Positions 43,093 through 52,751 of a stretch of 64,000 nt of DNA are shown here, in pieces. Source of the stretch: JAALLB01 sp017643495 (GTDB taxonomy: Bacteria > Pseudomonadota > Alphaproteobacteria > Rhizobiales > Rhizobiaceae); assembly GCA_965216105.1 (NCBI GenBank), contig OZ244147.1, positions 2,294,001-2,358,000 on the forward strand, in the 5' to 3' direction. Position numbers and translations under genes: made by a program. The notes under the pieces were generated by a model. It was not told the origin of the DNA and did no database searches. It was given only the letters and a program-made list of their open reading frames with translations. Every line of letters starts with the position of its first letter. Positions within the stretch are counted from its first letter, which is position 1.

Positions 43093-45513
43093 TTGAGACG
43101 TCCCGGACCTGCAGAGCTGATGAGTAAAAATCTCCTTCAGCGACGCCTGCTCGCGACCACTGCGGTTGCGGGCCTGTTGGCGTTTGTGCCTGCGGGTCAT
43201 GAGAAGCTTGCTCCCCTGTCCGCCATCAGTTCTGCCAAGGCACAAAGCATTGTCGCAGAGCAGGTGTTTGGCGATCAACTTCCGAGTGAAGAAGACCAGT
43301 TACTGCTCGAATCCGACACACTGACCTATGACAATGACCGCGGGCTGGTTATTGCCACCGGCAATGTGCAGATTGTCTATGGCAAGTTTTCTCTTGTTGC
43401 CAACAAGGTTGAATACAACCAGCAAAGCGGCAGGCTGCTTGCTGTGGGCAATGTAGAAATCATTGAGCCGAACGGTAATCGCATATTTGCTGCTGAAATC
43501 GACATCACCGATGACTTTCGGGATGGCTTTGTATCCGCACTCAATGTTGCCACAGCAGAAAATACCCGCATTGCTGCCGAAAGTGCCGAGCGACTGGATG
43601 GTGAGACCACTGTTTTCAACAATGGTGTTTATACTGCCTGCCCTCAGTGCAAGGAAAACCCGGAAAAGCCACCCCTTTGGCAAATTCGGGCCAAGAAAGT
43701 CATCATCGACAACAATACCCGCACAGTCGAATACGAAGACGCACGGTTTGAGTTTTTTGGCACTCCGGTTGCTCGTGTAGCCCGCTTTTCGCACGCCGAT
43801 CCTGCGATCAAGAGAAAGTCGGGATTCCTGTTCCCAAGCTTTGGCGAGTCGGAAAGCCTGGGCGCACATGCCCGTATCGGGTATTTTTTCAATCTGGCAC
43901 CCAATTACGATCTCACAGCCTACGGCACCTATTATGCCCGCCAGGGCTTTCTTGGTGAACTGGAATGGCGCCAACGCCTGGAGAATGGTGAATACAGCAT
44001 TCACTATGCAGGGATGAGGCAGGACGACCAGGGCGCCTTCAGTGCCGGCACCATCGACAGTGTCGTCGAAGATCGTCATGCCGTAATCACCACCGGCCGA
44101 TTCGACATCAATGACCGCTGGAAATTCGGCTGGAACGCCCTTTACCAGACAGACAACAATTTTGCACGTACCTATGACATCGAAGGTGGAGATGAGCGCG
44201 ATATTGTCAATGAAATCTATCTTACCGGGCTTGGCGAAAAGAATTATTTCGATCTGCGTGCCCAGGATTTTCTGGTTCAGGACAACCAGATAGATTTTGA
44301 TCCGATTATTGCAGGTAAGCAGAACTTCGATGACCAGCAGGCAAGCGTTTTACCATTGCTCGACTACAATGCGGTGTCAGGAGACGAATTTGCCTACGGT
44401 CAAGTTGGACTGAATGTGAATCTAACGAATGTCGACCGCAACACTTTCCAGGTCTCTAATCTAACCAATGCCACACCAGTCGATGATCGGTTCTCAGGCA
44501 TACCCGGTAATACCACCCGCCTGAGTGCTGAAATCGAGTGGAAACGCTCTCAAATCGTATCTGGTGCAGTTATTACCGGAGAGTTGAGCTATCGCGGGGA
44601 TGCAATTTACCAGAATTCAGACCTGAACAGTCCCTTTAATCCGCTGACCACGAATGAAAGCATCTATCGCTCTACTCCGGCTGCATCCCTTGAAATCCGT
44701 TATCCGCTGATTGCACAAAGCGACACAGTCAGCCAGATTTTTGAGCCGATTGCACAGATTATCGTTCGTCCGGATGAAACCCACATCGGGCGATTTGCAA
44801 ACGAAGATGCACAAAGCTTTGTTTTTGATACTTCCAACCTCTTCCAACGCGACAAGTTCTCCGGCTATGACCGTGTGGAAGGTGGTACGCGTGCCAATGT
44901 CGGCTTCCGCTACTCGGCAAGTTTTGCGAGCGGTGGCAGCGTAAATGTTGTTGCGGGTCAATCCTTCCATCTGGCAGGCAGAAACTCCTTTGCAAGCACG
45001 GCTGACCTCACCAATGCCGGTGAAGAATCCGGTCTTGAGACAGACCGTTCAGACTATGTCGCCTCCGTCCAACTTGATGATGGGGCAGGTTTTTCAACCG
45101 GCGTCTCAGTTCGACTGGATGAAAAGGATCTTGGTCTAAAGCGCAGTGAAGTATCGCTTGGTGTTGCCCAACCACAATATTCGTTCAACAGTTCCTACAT
45201 CTACACTGAAGCGCAACCGAACTACCGCTTCAATCGCGCTCGTCACGAGATACGCGGATCAGGCAGTGTGCGGCTGGACGAGAACTGGCGTGTGTTTGGG
45301 GGGCTTGCGTATGATATTGAAACTGAAGAAGTTTTCCGGGAAACCATTGGCATAGCCTATGATGATGATTGTTTCTCCATCGCCTTGGGTTATTCCAATG
45401 TCGACAGCGATTTTACCGGAGACAATACAGAACGAGCGATCAGTTTTTCTGTAGGATTCAGGACGCTGGGCGGCTTCCAACGCTCGTTTGATTTTGATGA
45501 TGATCAGCAGTAA
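43093..45513 (+). CDS. lptD: LPS-assembly outer-membrane protein LptD
   Basis: An 806-residue outer-membrane LPS translocon. After a signal peptide (cleavage near AKA-QS at about residue 51) comes the LptA-like jellyroll domain (about 70-215), including the lone cysteine motif TACPQCKENPEKPPLW, followed by the large C-terminal beta-barrel ending in an aromatic FDFDDDQQ tail. I give the TTG at 43093 as start because AGGAGG lies 8 bases upstream, ideal spacing, whereas the ATG at 43120 has no comparable site; the protein would be 797 residues from there. Both starts keep the signal peptide. Confidence 0.92.
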   Translation: MRRPGPAELMSKNLLQRRLLATTAVAGLLAFVPAGHEKLAPLSAISSAKAQSIVAEQVFGDQLPSEEDQLLLESDTLTYDNDRGLVIATGNVQIVYGKFSLVANKVEYNQQSGRLLAVGNVEIIEPNGNRIFAAEIDITDDFRDGFVSALNVATAENTRIAAESAERLDGETTVFNNGVYTACPQCKENPEKPPLWQIRAKKVIIDNNTRTVEYEDARFEFFGTPVARVARFSHADPAIKRKSGFLFPSFGESESLGAHARIGYFFNLAPNYDLTAYGTYYARQGFLGELEWRQRLENGEYSIHYAGMRQDDQGAFSAGTIDSVVEDRHAVITTGRFDINDRWKFGWNALYQTDNNFARTYDIEGGDERDIVNEIYLTGLGEKNYFDLRAQDFLVQDNQIDFDPIIAGKQNFDDQQASVLPLLDYNAVSGDEFAYGQVGLNVNLTNVDRNTFQVSNLTNATPVDDRFSGIPGNTTRLSAEIEWKRSQIVSGAVITGELSYRGDAIYQNSDLNSPFNPLTTNESIYRSTPAASLEIRYPLIAQSDTVSQIFEPIAQIIVRPDETHIGRFANEDAQSFVFDTSNLFQRDKFSGYDRVEGGTRANVGFRYSASFASGGSVNVVAGQSFHLAGRNSFASTADLTNAGEESGLETDRSDYVASVQLDDGAGFSTGVSVRLDEKDLGLKRSEVSLGVAQPQYSFNSSYIYTEAQPNYRFNRARHEIRGSGSVRLDENWRVFGGLAYDIETEEVFRETIGIAYDDDCFSIALGYSNVDSDFTGDNTERAISFSVGFRTLGGFQRSFDFDDDQQ

Positions 45514-45620
45514 TTCTGCGAATTTTGCGCAAAACACTGTGTGAATGGTTCATAAAACCAACAAATTTAGGTAGTTTGAACCACTCAGCACTATTTTGCT
45601 GGCTTGCTTGAGAAAGAAAC

Positions 45621-46730
45621 ATGAAACCGACCGAGTTAGTATTCAAGTCTGTATGTGGTCTGCTGCTTCTTGCCATGGCAGGATGCACAAACGCGACCAC
45701 GTCAAGCTCCAGTGCAAGCAAGCAGCAAAGCGCAGCAAAATCCGAAAGCAAAGATGGCAGCAACACGCAGACTGCAGCACTGGAAGGTGTGGAAAGCTCT
45801 GATGCACCGGCGATAGCCGAGAAGAACGAAGAACTGGCCAAGGTCATCAGGAAACAGGGCAAAGTCAACAATCGCGGCGGATACATCAAGATACTGGTAA
45901 ACGGCACACCGATCACCAATTATGAAATTCAGCGCCGGATAGCATTCCTCAAGGTTCGCCGCGTCGGGGGCAACCGGGCTGAAGTCGCCGAAAAGGAGCT
46001 GATCGAACAGGCATTGAAGATTGGCGAAGCAAAACGCCTCAAGACACTTGCAAGTGATGCCCAGGTTGACAGCTCGTATGCCCAGTTTGCCAAAAGCAAT
46101 CGTGCCACCCCGTCACAGCTTTCTAAAGAACTTGGAAGGCTCGGCATTGGTGCATCACACTTCAAGGAATTCATACGAAGCCAGATGAGTTGGAGCAGTA
46201 CAGTGCAACGGCGGTTTCTGGCAAAAACCAGACAGATCAATGAGCGTGATGTTGTTACCGGCCTGAGAAAAAGCGGCAGTGAAAAGCCGGAACTGACAGA
46301 ATATACCCTGAAACAGATTGTGTTTGTTATTCCGGCCGCAAGACGCAATTCTGGAACGCTGTCAGCCAGGAAACAGGAAGCCAAGGCATTTCGCCAACGC
46401 TTCCCCGGATGCGAACAAGCCATTGATTCTGCAAAAAACCTGAAAGATGTCACCATCATTGACCGGCGCAGGGTTCTTGAGCCGGAATTACCGCAAGACT
46501 GGAAAGACCCGATACTCAATGCTGATGGCAAAGGTACGACCAGCATCCGCGAAACCAAAAACGGCGTGGAGTTTTTCGCGGTTTGCAGCAAACGTCTTGT
46601 TAGTGATGATCGCGCGGCAGTGGTTGCCCAACAGGCAGAGAACTTCAGCAGCTTCAACGTCAAGTCCAACGGCGTGGAGAAAGAATATCTCGACCAATTG
46701 CGCGAAAACGCAACCATCGTTTACCAGTAA
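45621..46730 (+). CDS. SurA-like periplasmic chaperone, probable lipoprotein
   Basis: A 369-residue protein in the usual surA place between lptD and pdxA. Residues 96-215 resemble the SurA N-terminal chaperone domain (ILVNGTPITNYEIQRRIAFL...). The C-terminal part keeps only a weak parvulin-like pattern and carries two cysteines (FPGCEQ and FFAVCSK) like related alphaproteobacterial proteins, so isomerase activity is doubtful. Unusually, the signal peptide ends in LLLLAMAGC, a lipobox-like site with Cys22, followed by about 65 residues rich in Ser, Ala, Lys and Gln. This suggests a tethered chaperone on a flexible linker. The lipobox has Met at -3, so lipidation is probable but not certain. 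GAGAAAG precedes the ATG. Confidence 0.82.
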   Translation: MKPTELVFKSVCGLLLLAMAGCTNATTSSSSASKQQSAAKSESKDGSNTQTAALEGVESSDAPAIAEKNEELAKVIRKQGKVNNRGGYIKILVNGTPITNYEIQRRIAFLKVRRVGGNRAEVAEKELIEQALKIGEAKRLKTLASDAQVDSSYAQFAKSNRATPSQLSKELGRLGIGASHFKEFIRSQMSWSSTVQRRFLAKTRQINERDVVTGLRKSGSEKPELTEYTLKQIVFVIPAARRNSGTLSARKQEAKAFRQRFPGCEQAIDSAKNLKDVTIIDRRRVLEPELPQDWKDPILNADGKGTTSIRETKNGVEFFAVCSKRLVSDDRAAVVAQQAENFSSFNVKSNGVEKEYLDQLRENATIVYQ

Positions 46731-46750
46731 ACCCAAGGAGCCGGCTCGCC

Positions 46751-47752
46751 ATGGCCGACACCCCTCCTCTTGCCGTTACCATGGGAGACCCTTCCGGAAT
46801 TGGGCCGGATATTATCCTGAGAGCATGGCAAGACAGACACGCCTTGTCTCTCCCGCCATTTTTTATAGCCGGATCATCTGAATTTCTTGACCGGCGTTCC
46901 AGGCAACTCGGGTTCGATACGCCTATCACGGCTTATTCAGCAGGCCAAAAGGCAGATCCGGACAGGCTCAGCGTCCTTGATACCGGTGTGACGGTTAACG
47001 GTGAAGCAGGTGTTCCAGACGCCGCTGATGCAATGGCAACCATCAAGGCAATCAGTACAAGCGTGGATCTTTGTTTCACAGGCGAAGCTTCCGCCGTGGT
47101 AACCTGCCCCATAAACAAGAAAGTCCTGTATGATGCCGGGTTCAACCACCCCGGACATACTGAATATCTGGCAGAACTTGGTCGCGAAAAGACCGGTCAA
47201 GCGCATCTTCCGGTCATGATGTTAGCCGGCCCTGAATTGAGAACAGTGCCGGTTACTATCCACATTGCGCTTAGCCGCATACAGGAATTTCTGACGACAG
47301 ACCTGATTTTCGAAACCGCATCAATTACTGCCCGGGATCTTGGGCAGCGATTTGGAATTGCATCCCCTCGTCTTGCTATTTCCGGGCTTAATCCGCATGC
47401 AGGAGAAGACGGAAGCATGGGAACGGAAGACCAGGATATTATTTTGCCAGCAGTCAAGCGGTTGCAAGACACTGGTCTGGAAGTGCTTGGTCCCTTGCCC
47501 GCAGACACCATGTTTCATGAGGCCGCCCGCAAGAGATATGATGTAGCCATCTGCATGTATCATGACCAGGCACTGATACCTGCAAAGACACTGGCATTCG
47601 ATGACGCAGTCAATGTTACCCTGGGCCTGCCATTCATACGCACATCACCAGACCATGGTACGGCGTATGACATAGCAGGAACAGGCAAGGCTAACCCATC
47701 AAGCTTTGTAGCTGCTCTCAAAATGGCATGGCAGATGGGATCACGGCGGTGA
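46751..47752 (+). CDS. pdxA: 4-hydroxythreonine-4-phosphate dehydrogenase
   Basis: A 333-residue PdxA of vitamin B6 synthesis, oxidising 4-phosphohydroxy-L-threonine with NAD. The signature MGDPSGIGPDI is at residues 11-21, the metal-binding His motifs include HPGHTEYLA and MYHDQALIPAKTL, and TSPDHGTAYDIAG is near the end. AAGGAG lies upstream of the ATG. The stop overlaps the likely GTG start of rsmA. Confidence 0.96.
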   Translation: MADTPPLAVTMGDPSGIGPDIILRAWQDRHALSLPPFFIAGSSEFLDRRSRQLGFDTPITAYSAGQKADPDRLSVLDTGVTVNGEAGVPDAADAMATIKAISTSVDLCFTGEASAVVTCPINKKVLYDAGFNHPGHTEYLAELGREKTGQAHLPVMMLAGPELRTVPVTIHIALSRIQEFLTTDLIFETASITARDLGQRFGIASPRLAISGLNPHAGEDGSMGTEDQDIILPAVKRLQDTGLEVLGPLPADTMFHEAARKRYDVAICMYHDQALIPAKTLAFDDAVNVTLGLPFIRTSPDHGTAYDIAGTGKANPSSFVAALKMAWQMGSRR

Positions 47753-48573
47753 ACAGCATGGACAACCTGCAACCATTACGTGAAGTCGTTGAGAAGTTTG
47801 ATCTCAGGGCCAAAAAATCCCTGGGGCAGAACTTTCTGTTCGATCTCAACCTTACTTCGCGGATTGCCCGATCCGCAGGTGACCTTTCCAACCATGATGT
47901 TATTGAAGTCGGGCCCGGGCCAGGTGGCTTGACACGTGCCTTGCTCGCCGAGGGTGCCGAAAAGGTCATAGCCATTGAACGTGACCACCGATGTATAGAA
48001 GCACTTCATGAAATCCAGTCACACTATCCCGGCAAACTGGAAATTATCGAGGGTGACGCCCTTGCAACAGATGCAAGGACACTGACAGACAGGCCCGTCA
48101 AGGTTGTTGCCAACCTGCCCTACAATATCGCGACTCCGCTTCTGACAGGCTGGATCGAGGGTGAACTCTGGCCGCCATTCTTTTCCTCATTGACCCTGAT
48201 GTTCCAGAAAGAAGTGGCAGAAAGAATTTGTGCCAAACCGGGTGATAAACACTACGGACGTCTTGGCATTCTGTGTGGCTGGAGAACGGACGCGCAAATC
48301 CTGTTTGATGTTTCCCGCGAGGCATTTTCACCTCCTCCCAAGGTCACGTCATCCATTGTTCATCTTGAGCCACGCGCTGAACCGCTGCCCTGTGATTATC
48401 GGAAACTGGAAATGGTTACCCGGGCTGCGTTTGGCCAAAGACGCAAAATGCTCAGATCAAGCCTGAAATCACTGGGCGGAAAAGCCTTACTCGATAAAGC
48501 GGGTATTGAACCTACTCGCAGGGCTGAGGAAATAGACATTCCCGGTTTTGTTGCGCTGGCAAATTCACTGTAA
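47749..48573 (+). CDS. rsmA: 16S rRNA dimethyladenosine transferase
   Basis: A 274-residue KsgA/RsmA, which dimethylates two adjacent adenosines in helix 45 of 16S rRNA. The SAM-binding motif VIEVGPGPGGLTRALL is near residue 52, and the target-base motif NLPYNIATPL is near 126. I chose the GTG at 47749, as the resulting MNSMDNLQPLREV aligns in length with rhizobial RsmA N-termini and it overlaps the pdxA stop as GTGA. The ATG at 47758 is an alternative. It faces gmk with three bases between stops. Confidence 0.95.
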   Translation: MNSMDNLQPLREVVEKFDLRAKKSLGQNFLFDLNLTSRIARSAGDLSNHDVIEVGPGPGGLTRALLAEGAEKVIAIERDHRCIEALHEIQSHYPGKLEIIEGDALATDARTLTDRPVKVVANLPYNIATPLLTGWIEGELWPPFFSSLTLMFQKEVAERICAKPGDKHYGRLGILCGWRTDAQILFDVSREAFSPPPKVTSSIVHLEPRAEPLPCDYRKLEMVTRAAFGQRRKMLRSSLKSLGGKALLDKAGIEPTRRAEEIDIPGFVALANSL

Positions 48574-48576
48574 CGG

Positions 48577-49212
48577 TCAACCGTTCAGCAGCGCTTCCTC
48601 AAACTGGAACAATCCGGGCCTGCGGTCCCGACGCAACCGCTCGGCGACCAGTATGGACTGGACTTCGTGAAAAGCCTTATCAAGGTCCTCATTCACAACA
48701 ACATAGTCATATTCCCGCCAATGGGTGATTTCTTCTGCGGCATTGGCGAGTCGCTGATCAATCACATCCTGCGCATCCTCAGCACGACGAACCAATCTTT
48801 TTTTCAGTTCAGCCATGGATGGCGGGAGCAGAAATACGGAGACAACATCAATCCGCGCCTTCTCCATCAATTGCTGACCACCCTGATAATCTATGTCGAA
48901 CAACATGTCCCGACCGTCACCCAATGCCAATTCAACCGCATCCCTGGGCGTACCGTAATAATTTCCGTGTACATGTGCCCATTCGAGCAATGCGTCACTG
49001 TCTTTCAAGCGATCAAATTCACGTTCCGATATGAAATGATAATGCGTACCATCTATCTCGCTGCCTCTGCGCTTGCGGGTTGTAACAGAGACCGACATCG
49101 TAAGGTTTGGCTCGTTTGACAACAGGTTTCGTGCGATTGTTGACTTTCCCGTACCAGACGGAGAGGAGAGAACCAGCATGACGCCACGGCGGGTAATTGA
49201 CTGTACATCCAT
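48577..49212 (-). CDS. gmk: Guanylate kinase
   Basis: A 211-residue kinase that phosphorylates GMP. The P-loop SSPSGTGKST is near residue 16, GMP-binding residues are in TTRKRRGSEIDGTHYHF, and the lid and DIDYQGGQQ follow. The ATG at 49212 has GGAG eight bases upstream; a GTG at 49221 that overlaps the yicC stop is an alternative. Last gene of the fab-mltG-yicC-gmk run. Confidence 0.96.
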   Translation of the reverse strand: MDVQSITRRGVMLVLSSPSGTGKSTIARNLLSNEPNLTMSVSVTTRKRRGSEIDGTHYHFISEREFDRLKDSDALLEWAHVHGNYYGTPRDAVELALGDGRDMLFDIDYQGGQQLMEKARIDVVSVFLLPPSMAELKKRLVRRAEDAQDVIDQRLANAAEEITHWREYDYVVVNEDLDKAFHEVQSILVAERLRRDRRPGLFQFEEALLNG

Positions 49213-49217
49213 CAGCT

Positions 49218-50105
49218 TCACTCCAGATTTTGTACCTGTTCACGGAACTGGTCTATCAGCAGTTTCATGTCCAGACCAAGTGAGGTTACCTCAGCAGAGT
49301 TTGATTTGGAGCAGATCGTATTGCATTCACGATTGAACTCCTGTGCCAAAAAATCCAGCTTGCGTCCGGCAGGTCCGTTGCCCGACAGAATTTTTCTGGC
49401 GCTATCCACGTGAACTGCCAGCCGGTCCAGTTCTTCCTGCAAATCCGCCTTGGCTGCGAGAATAACGGCTTCCTGATACAAGCGGTCTCCATCGAGGTCT
49501 GACTGGGCTTCCAGCAAATGGCTTACCTGCTTTCCAAGTCTCTTGGAAACTGATTCCGGCAGACGCGCCTCGTTGGCATCAATCTTATCCCGCAAACCTG
49601 TAATCCGGCCTACCTGTTCTTCCAGTACAGTCGTAACCGCTGCGCCTTCCTCTTCGCGCATTTCCCGTAACGCGTTGGCAGCCACTTGCAGACTCTCCAA
49701 CATACTCAGATTTCGGGCCTCTTCTTCCTCAGAGGTTACACTTGCTTCGGAAAATTCGATGACCCCGCGCATGCCCATCAAATCAGACACTGAAGGCAGT
49801 TCTCCACCCAGTTTTTGCTGAATATCCCTTGCTGATTCAAGCAACGAGTCAACGACAGTAAAATTCACCTTCGGAAGAAGTGCGTCGACTGCCTGCAAGA
49901 CCTGTAAAGAGACCTGCAGATTACCTCGGGAAAACATTCCGGAAAGCTGTTTGCGTACCGGTATTTCCAGCGCTTCGTAGCCCTGCGGAATACGCAATCT
50001 TACATCCAGTCCCTTGCCATTCACGGAACGGATTTCCCATGTCCATGAAATTCCGGAGAATTCCCCCCTTGATCGGGAGAACCCGGTCATGCTCTGAAGT
50101 GCCAT
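49218..50105 (-). CDS. yicC: YicC/YloC family endoribonuclease
   Basis: A 295-residue YicC-family protein. The N-terminal signature is MTGFSRSRGEF and the C-terminal domain contains the conserved GRKLDFLAQEFNREC and NTICSKSNSAEV blocks. Family members cleave RNA and affect small-RNA turnover; that role is known from E. coli, not shown here. Start is the ATG at 50105; a GTG sits one codon upstream. The stop abuts the gmk start. Confidence 0.92.
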   Translation of the reverse strand: MALQSMTGFSRSRGEFSGISWTWEIRSVNGKGLDVRLRIPQGYEALEIPVRKQLSGMFSRGNLQVSLQVLQAVDALLPKVNFTVVDSLLESARDIQQKLGGELPSVSDLMGMRGVIEFSEASVTSEEEEARNLSMLESLQVAANALREMREEEGAAVTTVLEEQVGRITGLRDKIDANEARLPESVSKRLGKQVSHLLEAQSDLDGDRLYQEAVILAAKADLQEELDRLAVHVDSARKILSGNGPAGRKLDFLAQEFNRECNTICSKSNSAEVTSLGLDMKLLIDQFREQVQNLE

Positions 50106-50132
50106 CACATGCCTTTTGTTCGGCTAACCAAT

Positions 50133-51350
50133 TTATTGTGCGCCGGTAGTTTCGGCATTTGAACCCGCAGACTCACTGTTTTCCCCATCCGCCGACTCTT
50201 GTGCTTTTTTCTCTGCCTCAGCCTGACGTTGTTTTTCTATGGCTCTCCAGCGAGCAACATTCTGGTTGTGCTCTTCGAGGGTTTTGGCAAAGACGTGACC
50301 ACCTGTACCGTCGGCGACAAAATAGAGATCATCTGTAATGGATGGATTGGCAACCGCTTCCAAAGCAGCACGCCCCGGGTTTGCGATTGGCCCCGGAGGA
50401 AGTGCCGGTATAACATATGTATTGTAGGGCGTGGGCTTCTCGATATCCGATTTGTAAATCGGTCGATCCTTGGGTTTCCCCTCACCTCCGAACAGTCCGT
50501 AAATAATGGTCGGGTCTGATTGCAAGCGTATTCCCTGGCGCAACCGGTTGATAAAGACGGAAGCCACATGCGGACGCTCCCTTGCGACGCCGGTTTCCTT
50601 TTCCACAATGGATGCAAGCGTGACAAATTCCTGCTTGGTTTGGACAGGCAAACCATCCACTCGCCGCTGCCACACCTCTTCAACCACTTTTTCTTGGGCA
50701 GCAATCATCCTTTCAAGCATTTCCTTGCGGCTTGTGCCGCGCTGAAACGGATAGGTATCCGGCATGATGCTGCCTTCGGGAGGGTGCTCAGCAGGCAGGT
50801 CACCTTCAAGAATTTCGCTTTTTGCCAGACGGTCAAAGACCTGGGCTACGGTCAGACCTTCAGGAACAGACACCTTGTACAGTATGCCCTTTCCTGAACG
50901 AATGGTTTCCATCACGTCTTTCATGCTCATGGCAGGATGGAAAAGATATTCGCCCGCCTTCATCTGACGCTGTGCCCTGTAGGCTTTCACACCGTTCTGG
51001 AATATCCACGGGCCATCAATAACGCCATTATCGGCAAGCTGGTTGGCAATGGTGTCCAGTGAGGAGCCTTCCTTGATCAGCACGGTCTGGTCACTCTGCA
51101 AAGGGCCCGGCTTTTCGAATTCCGACTTTCCCCACAACACAATTCCCGACAGAACAAGCACAACGAATACGATGCATGACATCAGAAAGTTCATGACCAC
51201 GATAAAACCGTGCCGCGCCCGGTTACTGCGTTTTGGCGGGGGCGGGGCATCTTTTGGCTTCAAAGCTTCTTTTGGCGATTTCAATGATATTCCACTGGCG
51301 TCACGGCCACCAAAAGAACCCTGATTGCTGTCACTCTGGCTGGTGTTCAT
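50133..51350 (-). CDS. mltG: Endolytic murein transglycosylase MltG
   Basis: A 405-residue YceG-like enzyme thought to cut nascent glycan strands and set their length. A cytoplasmic Pro/Lys-rich tail of about 45 residues precedes one membrane helix (about 48-70). The periplasmic LysM-like part and the catalytic domain follow, with the catalytic Glu in IVEKETGVA (near 240) and the motif QSDPTIIYGLFG. The C-terminal 45 residues are Ala/Glu-rich and low in complexity. Downstream of fabF by a 144-base gap that holds a short palindrome. Confidence 0.93.
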   Translation of the reverse strand: MNTSQSDSNQGSFGGRDASGISLKSPKEALKPKDAPPPPKRSNRARHGFIVVMNFLMSCIVFVVLVLSGIVLWGKSEFEKPGPLQSDQTVLIKEGSSLDTIANQLADNGVIDGPWIFQNGVKAYRAQRQMKAGEYLFHPAMSMKDVMETIRSGKGILYKVSVPEGLTVAQVFDRLAKSEILEGDLPAEHPPEGSIMPDTYPFQRGTSRKEMLERMIAAQEKVVEEVWQRRVDGLPVQTKQEFVTLASIVEKETGVARERPHVASVFINRLRQGIRLQSDPTIIYGLFGGEGKPKDRPIYKSDIEKPTPYNTYVIPALPPGPIANPGRAALEAVANPSITDDLYFVADGTGGHVFAKTLEEHNQNVARWRAIEKQRQAEAEKKAQESADGENSESAGSNAETTGAQ

Positions 51351-51442
51351 AAAGAGATATTATCCTGACTAATTCAGCGAATTCCGCCACGTTCTACACT
51401 ACAGAAATATGGCCGTTTTCCGATGCAAGACAATCGCCCCAA

Positions 51443-51456
51443 TGTTTTGCAAAACA
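51443..51456. repeat. 14-base palindrome TGTTTTGCAAAACA between fabF and mltG
   Basis: A perfect palindrome 38 bases after the fabF stop and 93 bases before the mltG start, in the direction of their transcription. It could be an operator for a separate mltG promoter; only one copy is seen. Confidence 0.3.
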
Positions 51457-51494
51457 ACGAATCCAGCGTCTTTGTAACACTGGAATCCGCTGTG

Positions 51495-52751
51495 TCATAC
51501 CGCTTTGAAAATCAAAGAAGCATTTGTTCCACCAAATCCGAATGAATTCGAAAGCGCAACATTTATCTCACGTTCCCTTGGCTTGTGGGGAACCAGGTCA
51601 ATTTCAGTTTCACGTTCAGGATTATCAAGGTTGAGTGTCGGAGGAGCCACATTGTCGCGTATGGCAAGCATGGAGAAAATGGCTTCAACCGCTCCGGCTG
51701 CGCCCAACAAATGACCGATGGCAGACTTTGTTGACGACATGGATACACCGGATGCCGAACCGCCAAGAAGTCGCTCAACAGCTCCGAGTTCAATCGTATC
51801 GGCCATCGTCGACGTGCCATGGGCATTGATGTAATCAATCTGTGAAGCATCCATTTTCGCATTACGCAGGGCAGCGCTCATGCAACGATAGGCTCCGTCG
51901 CCATCTTCCGCAGGCGCCGTAATGTGGAACGCATCGCCAGAAAGACCATAGCCCACAACTTCTGCATAGATTTTGGCGCCTCTTGCCTTTGCATGCTCGT
52001 ATTCCTCGAGCACGACAGTTCCGGCGCCCTCGCCCATTACAAACCCGTCCCTATCCCTATCGTAAGGGCGGGAGGCGCTTTGAGGATCATCATTATAACT
52101 TGTGGACAGCGCCTTGCAGGCAGCAAACCCCGCCATGGAGAGGCGGCATACGGGTGACTCGGTGCCTCCAGCAACCATTACATCCGCATCACCCAGCATG
52201 ATCAGCCTGGAGGCATCACCGATGGCATGCGCCCCGGTAGAGCAAGCAGTAACAACCGAATGATTGGGACCCTTCAAACCATGCTTGATTGAAACGTGAC
52301 CTGAAGCCAGATTGATAAGACGCCCGGGAATGAAAAACGGGCTGACCCGGCGGGCACCACGCTCCGCCAACAGCAAAGAAGTTTGCTCTATCCCCTGCAG
52401 ACCACCTATGCCTGAACCAATCAGGACACCGGTTCGATAACAATCCTCATCGTCTGTCGGGTGCCAACCAGCATCATCCAGTGCCATATCGCTGGCGGCG
52501 ACACTGTAAACGATAAAGGGGTCGACCTTGCGCTGCTCTTTGGGTTCCATCCAGTCATCGGCATTGTAAGTGCCGTTGCTTCCGTCACCGAACGGAATCT
52601 GGCATGCAATCTTGGCGGAGACATCTTCAACATTGAAATTTTCAATACGGGCAGCAGCATTGTCACCTTCAAGGATACGCTTCCAGGTTGCCTCTGCACC
52701 GCATGCAAGCGGGGATACCATGCCAATTCCGGTTACGACCACACGTCTCAT
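51495..52751 (-). CDS. fabF: 3-oxoacyl-ACP synthase II
   Basis: A 418-residue KAS II condensing enzyme of fatty acid elongation. The catalytic Cys is in VTACSTGAH near residue 167, and the two active-site His residues are in NAHGTST near 309 and KSAIGHLLGAAG near 346. GAGGAA lies upstream of the ATG. It follows acpP by a 129-base gap with a strong hairpin, likely setting a lower fabF level than acpP. Confidence 0.97.
   Translation of the reverse strand: MRRVVVTGIGMVSPLACGAEATWKRILEGDNAAARIENFNVEDVSAKIACQIPFGDGSNGTYNADDWMEPKEQRKVDPFIVYSVAASDMALDDAGWHPTDDEDCYRTGVLIGSGIGGLQGIEQTSLLLAERGARRVSPFFIPGRLINLASGHVSIKHGLKGPNHSVVTACSTGAHAIGDASRLIMLGDADVMVAGGTESPVCRLSMAGFAACKALSTSYNDDPQSASRPYDRDRDGFVMGEGAGTVVLEEYEHAKARGAKIYAEVVGYGLSGDAFHITAPAEDGDGAYRCMSAALRNAKMDASQIDYINAHGTSTMADTIELGAVERLLGGSASGVSMSSTKSAIGHLLGAAGAVEAIFSMLAIRDNVAPPTLNLDNPERETEIDLVPHKPREREINVALSNSFGFGGTNASLIFKAV

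Noticed and set aside
43300..44079. Open frame (259 codons) on the minus strand inside lptD
   Set aside because: Shadow of lptD, whose jellyroll and barrel regions explain the sequence.
45546..45583. Inverted repeat TGGTTCA/TGAACCA between lptD and the SurA-like gene
   Set aside because: Seven-base arms with a 24-base spacer and no T-run; too weak to call a terminator or operator.
45929..46717. Open frame (262 codons) on the minus strand
   Set aside because: Antisense to the SurA-like gene; Ser/Arg/Leu-rich shadow composition.
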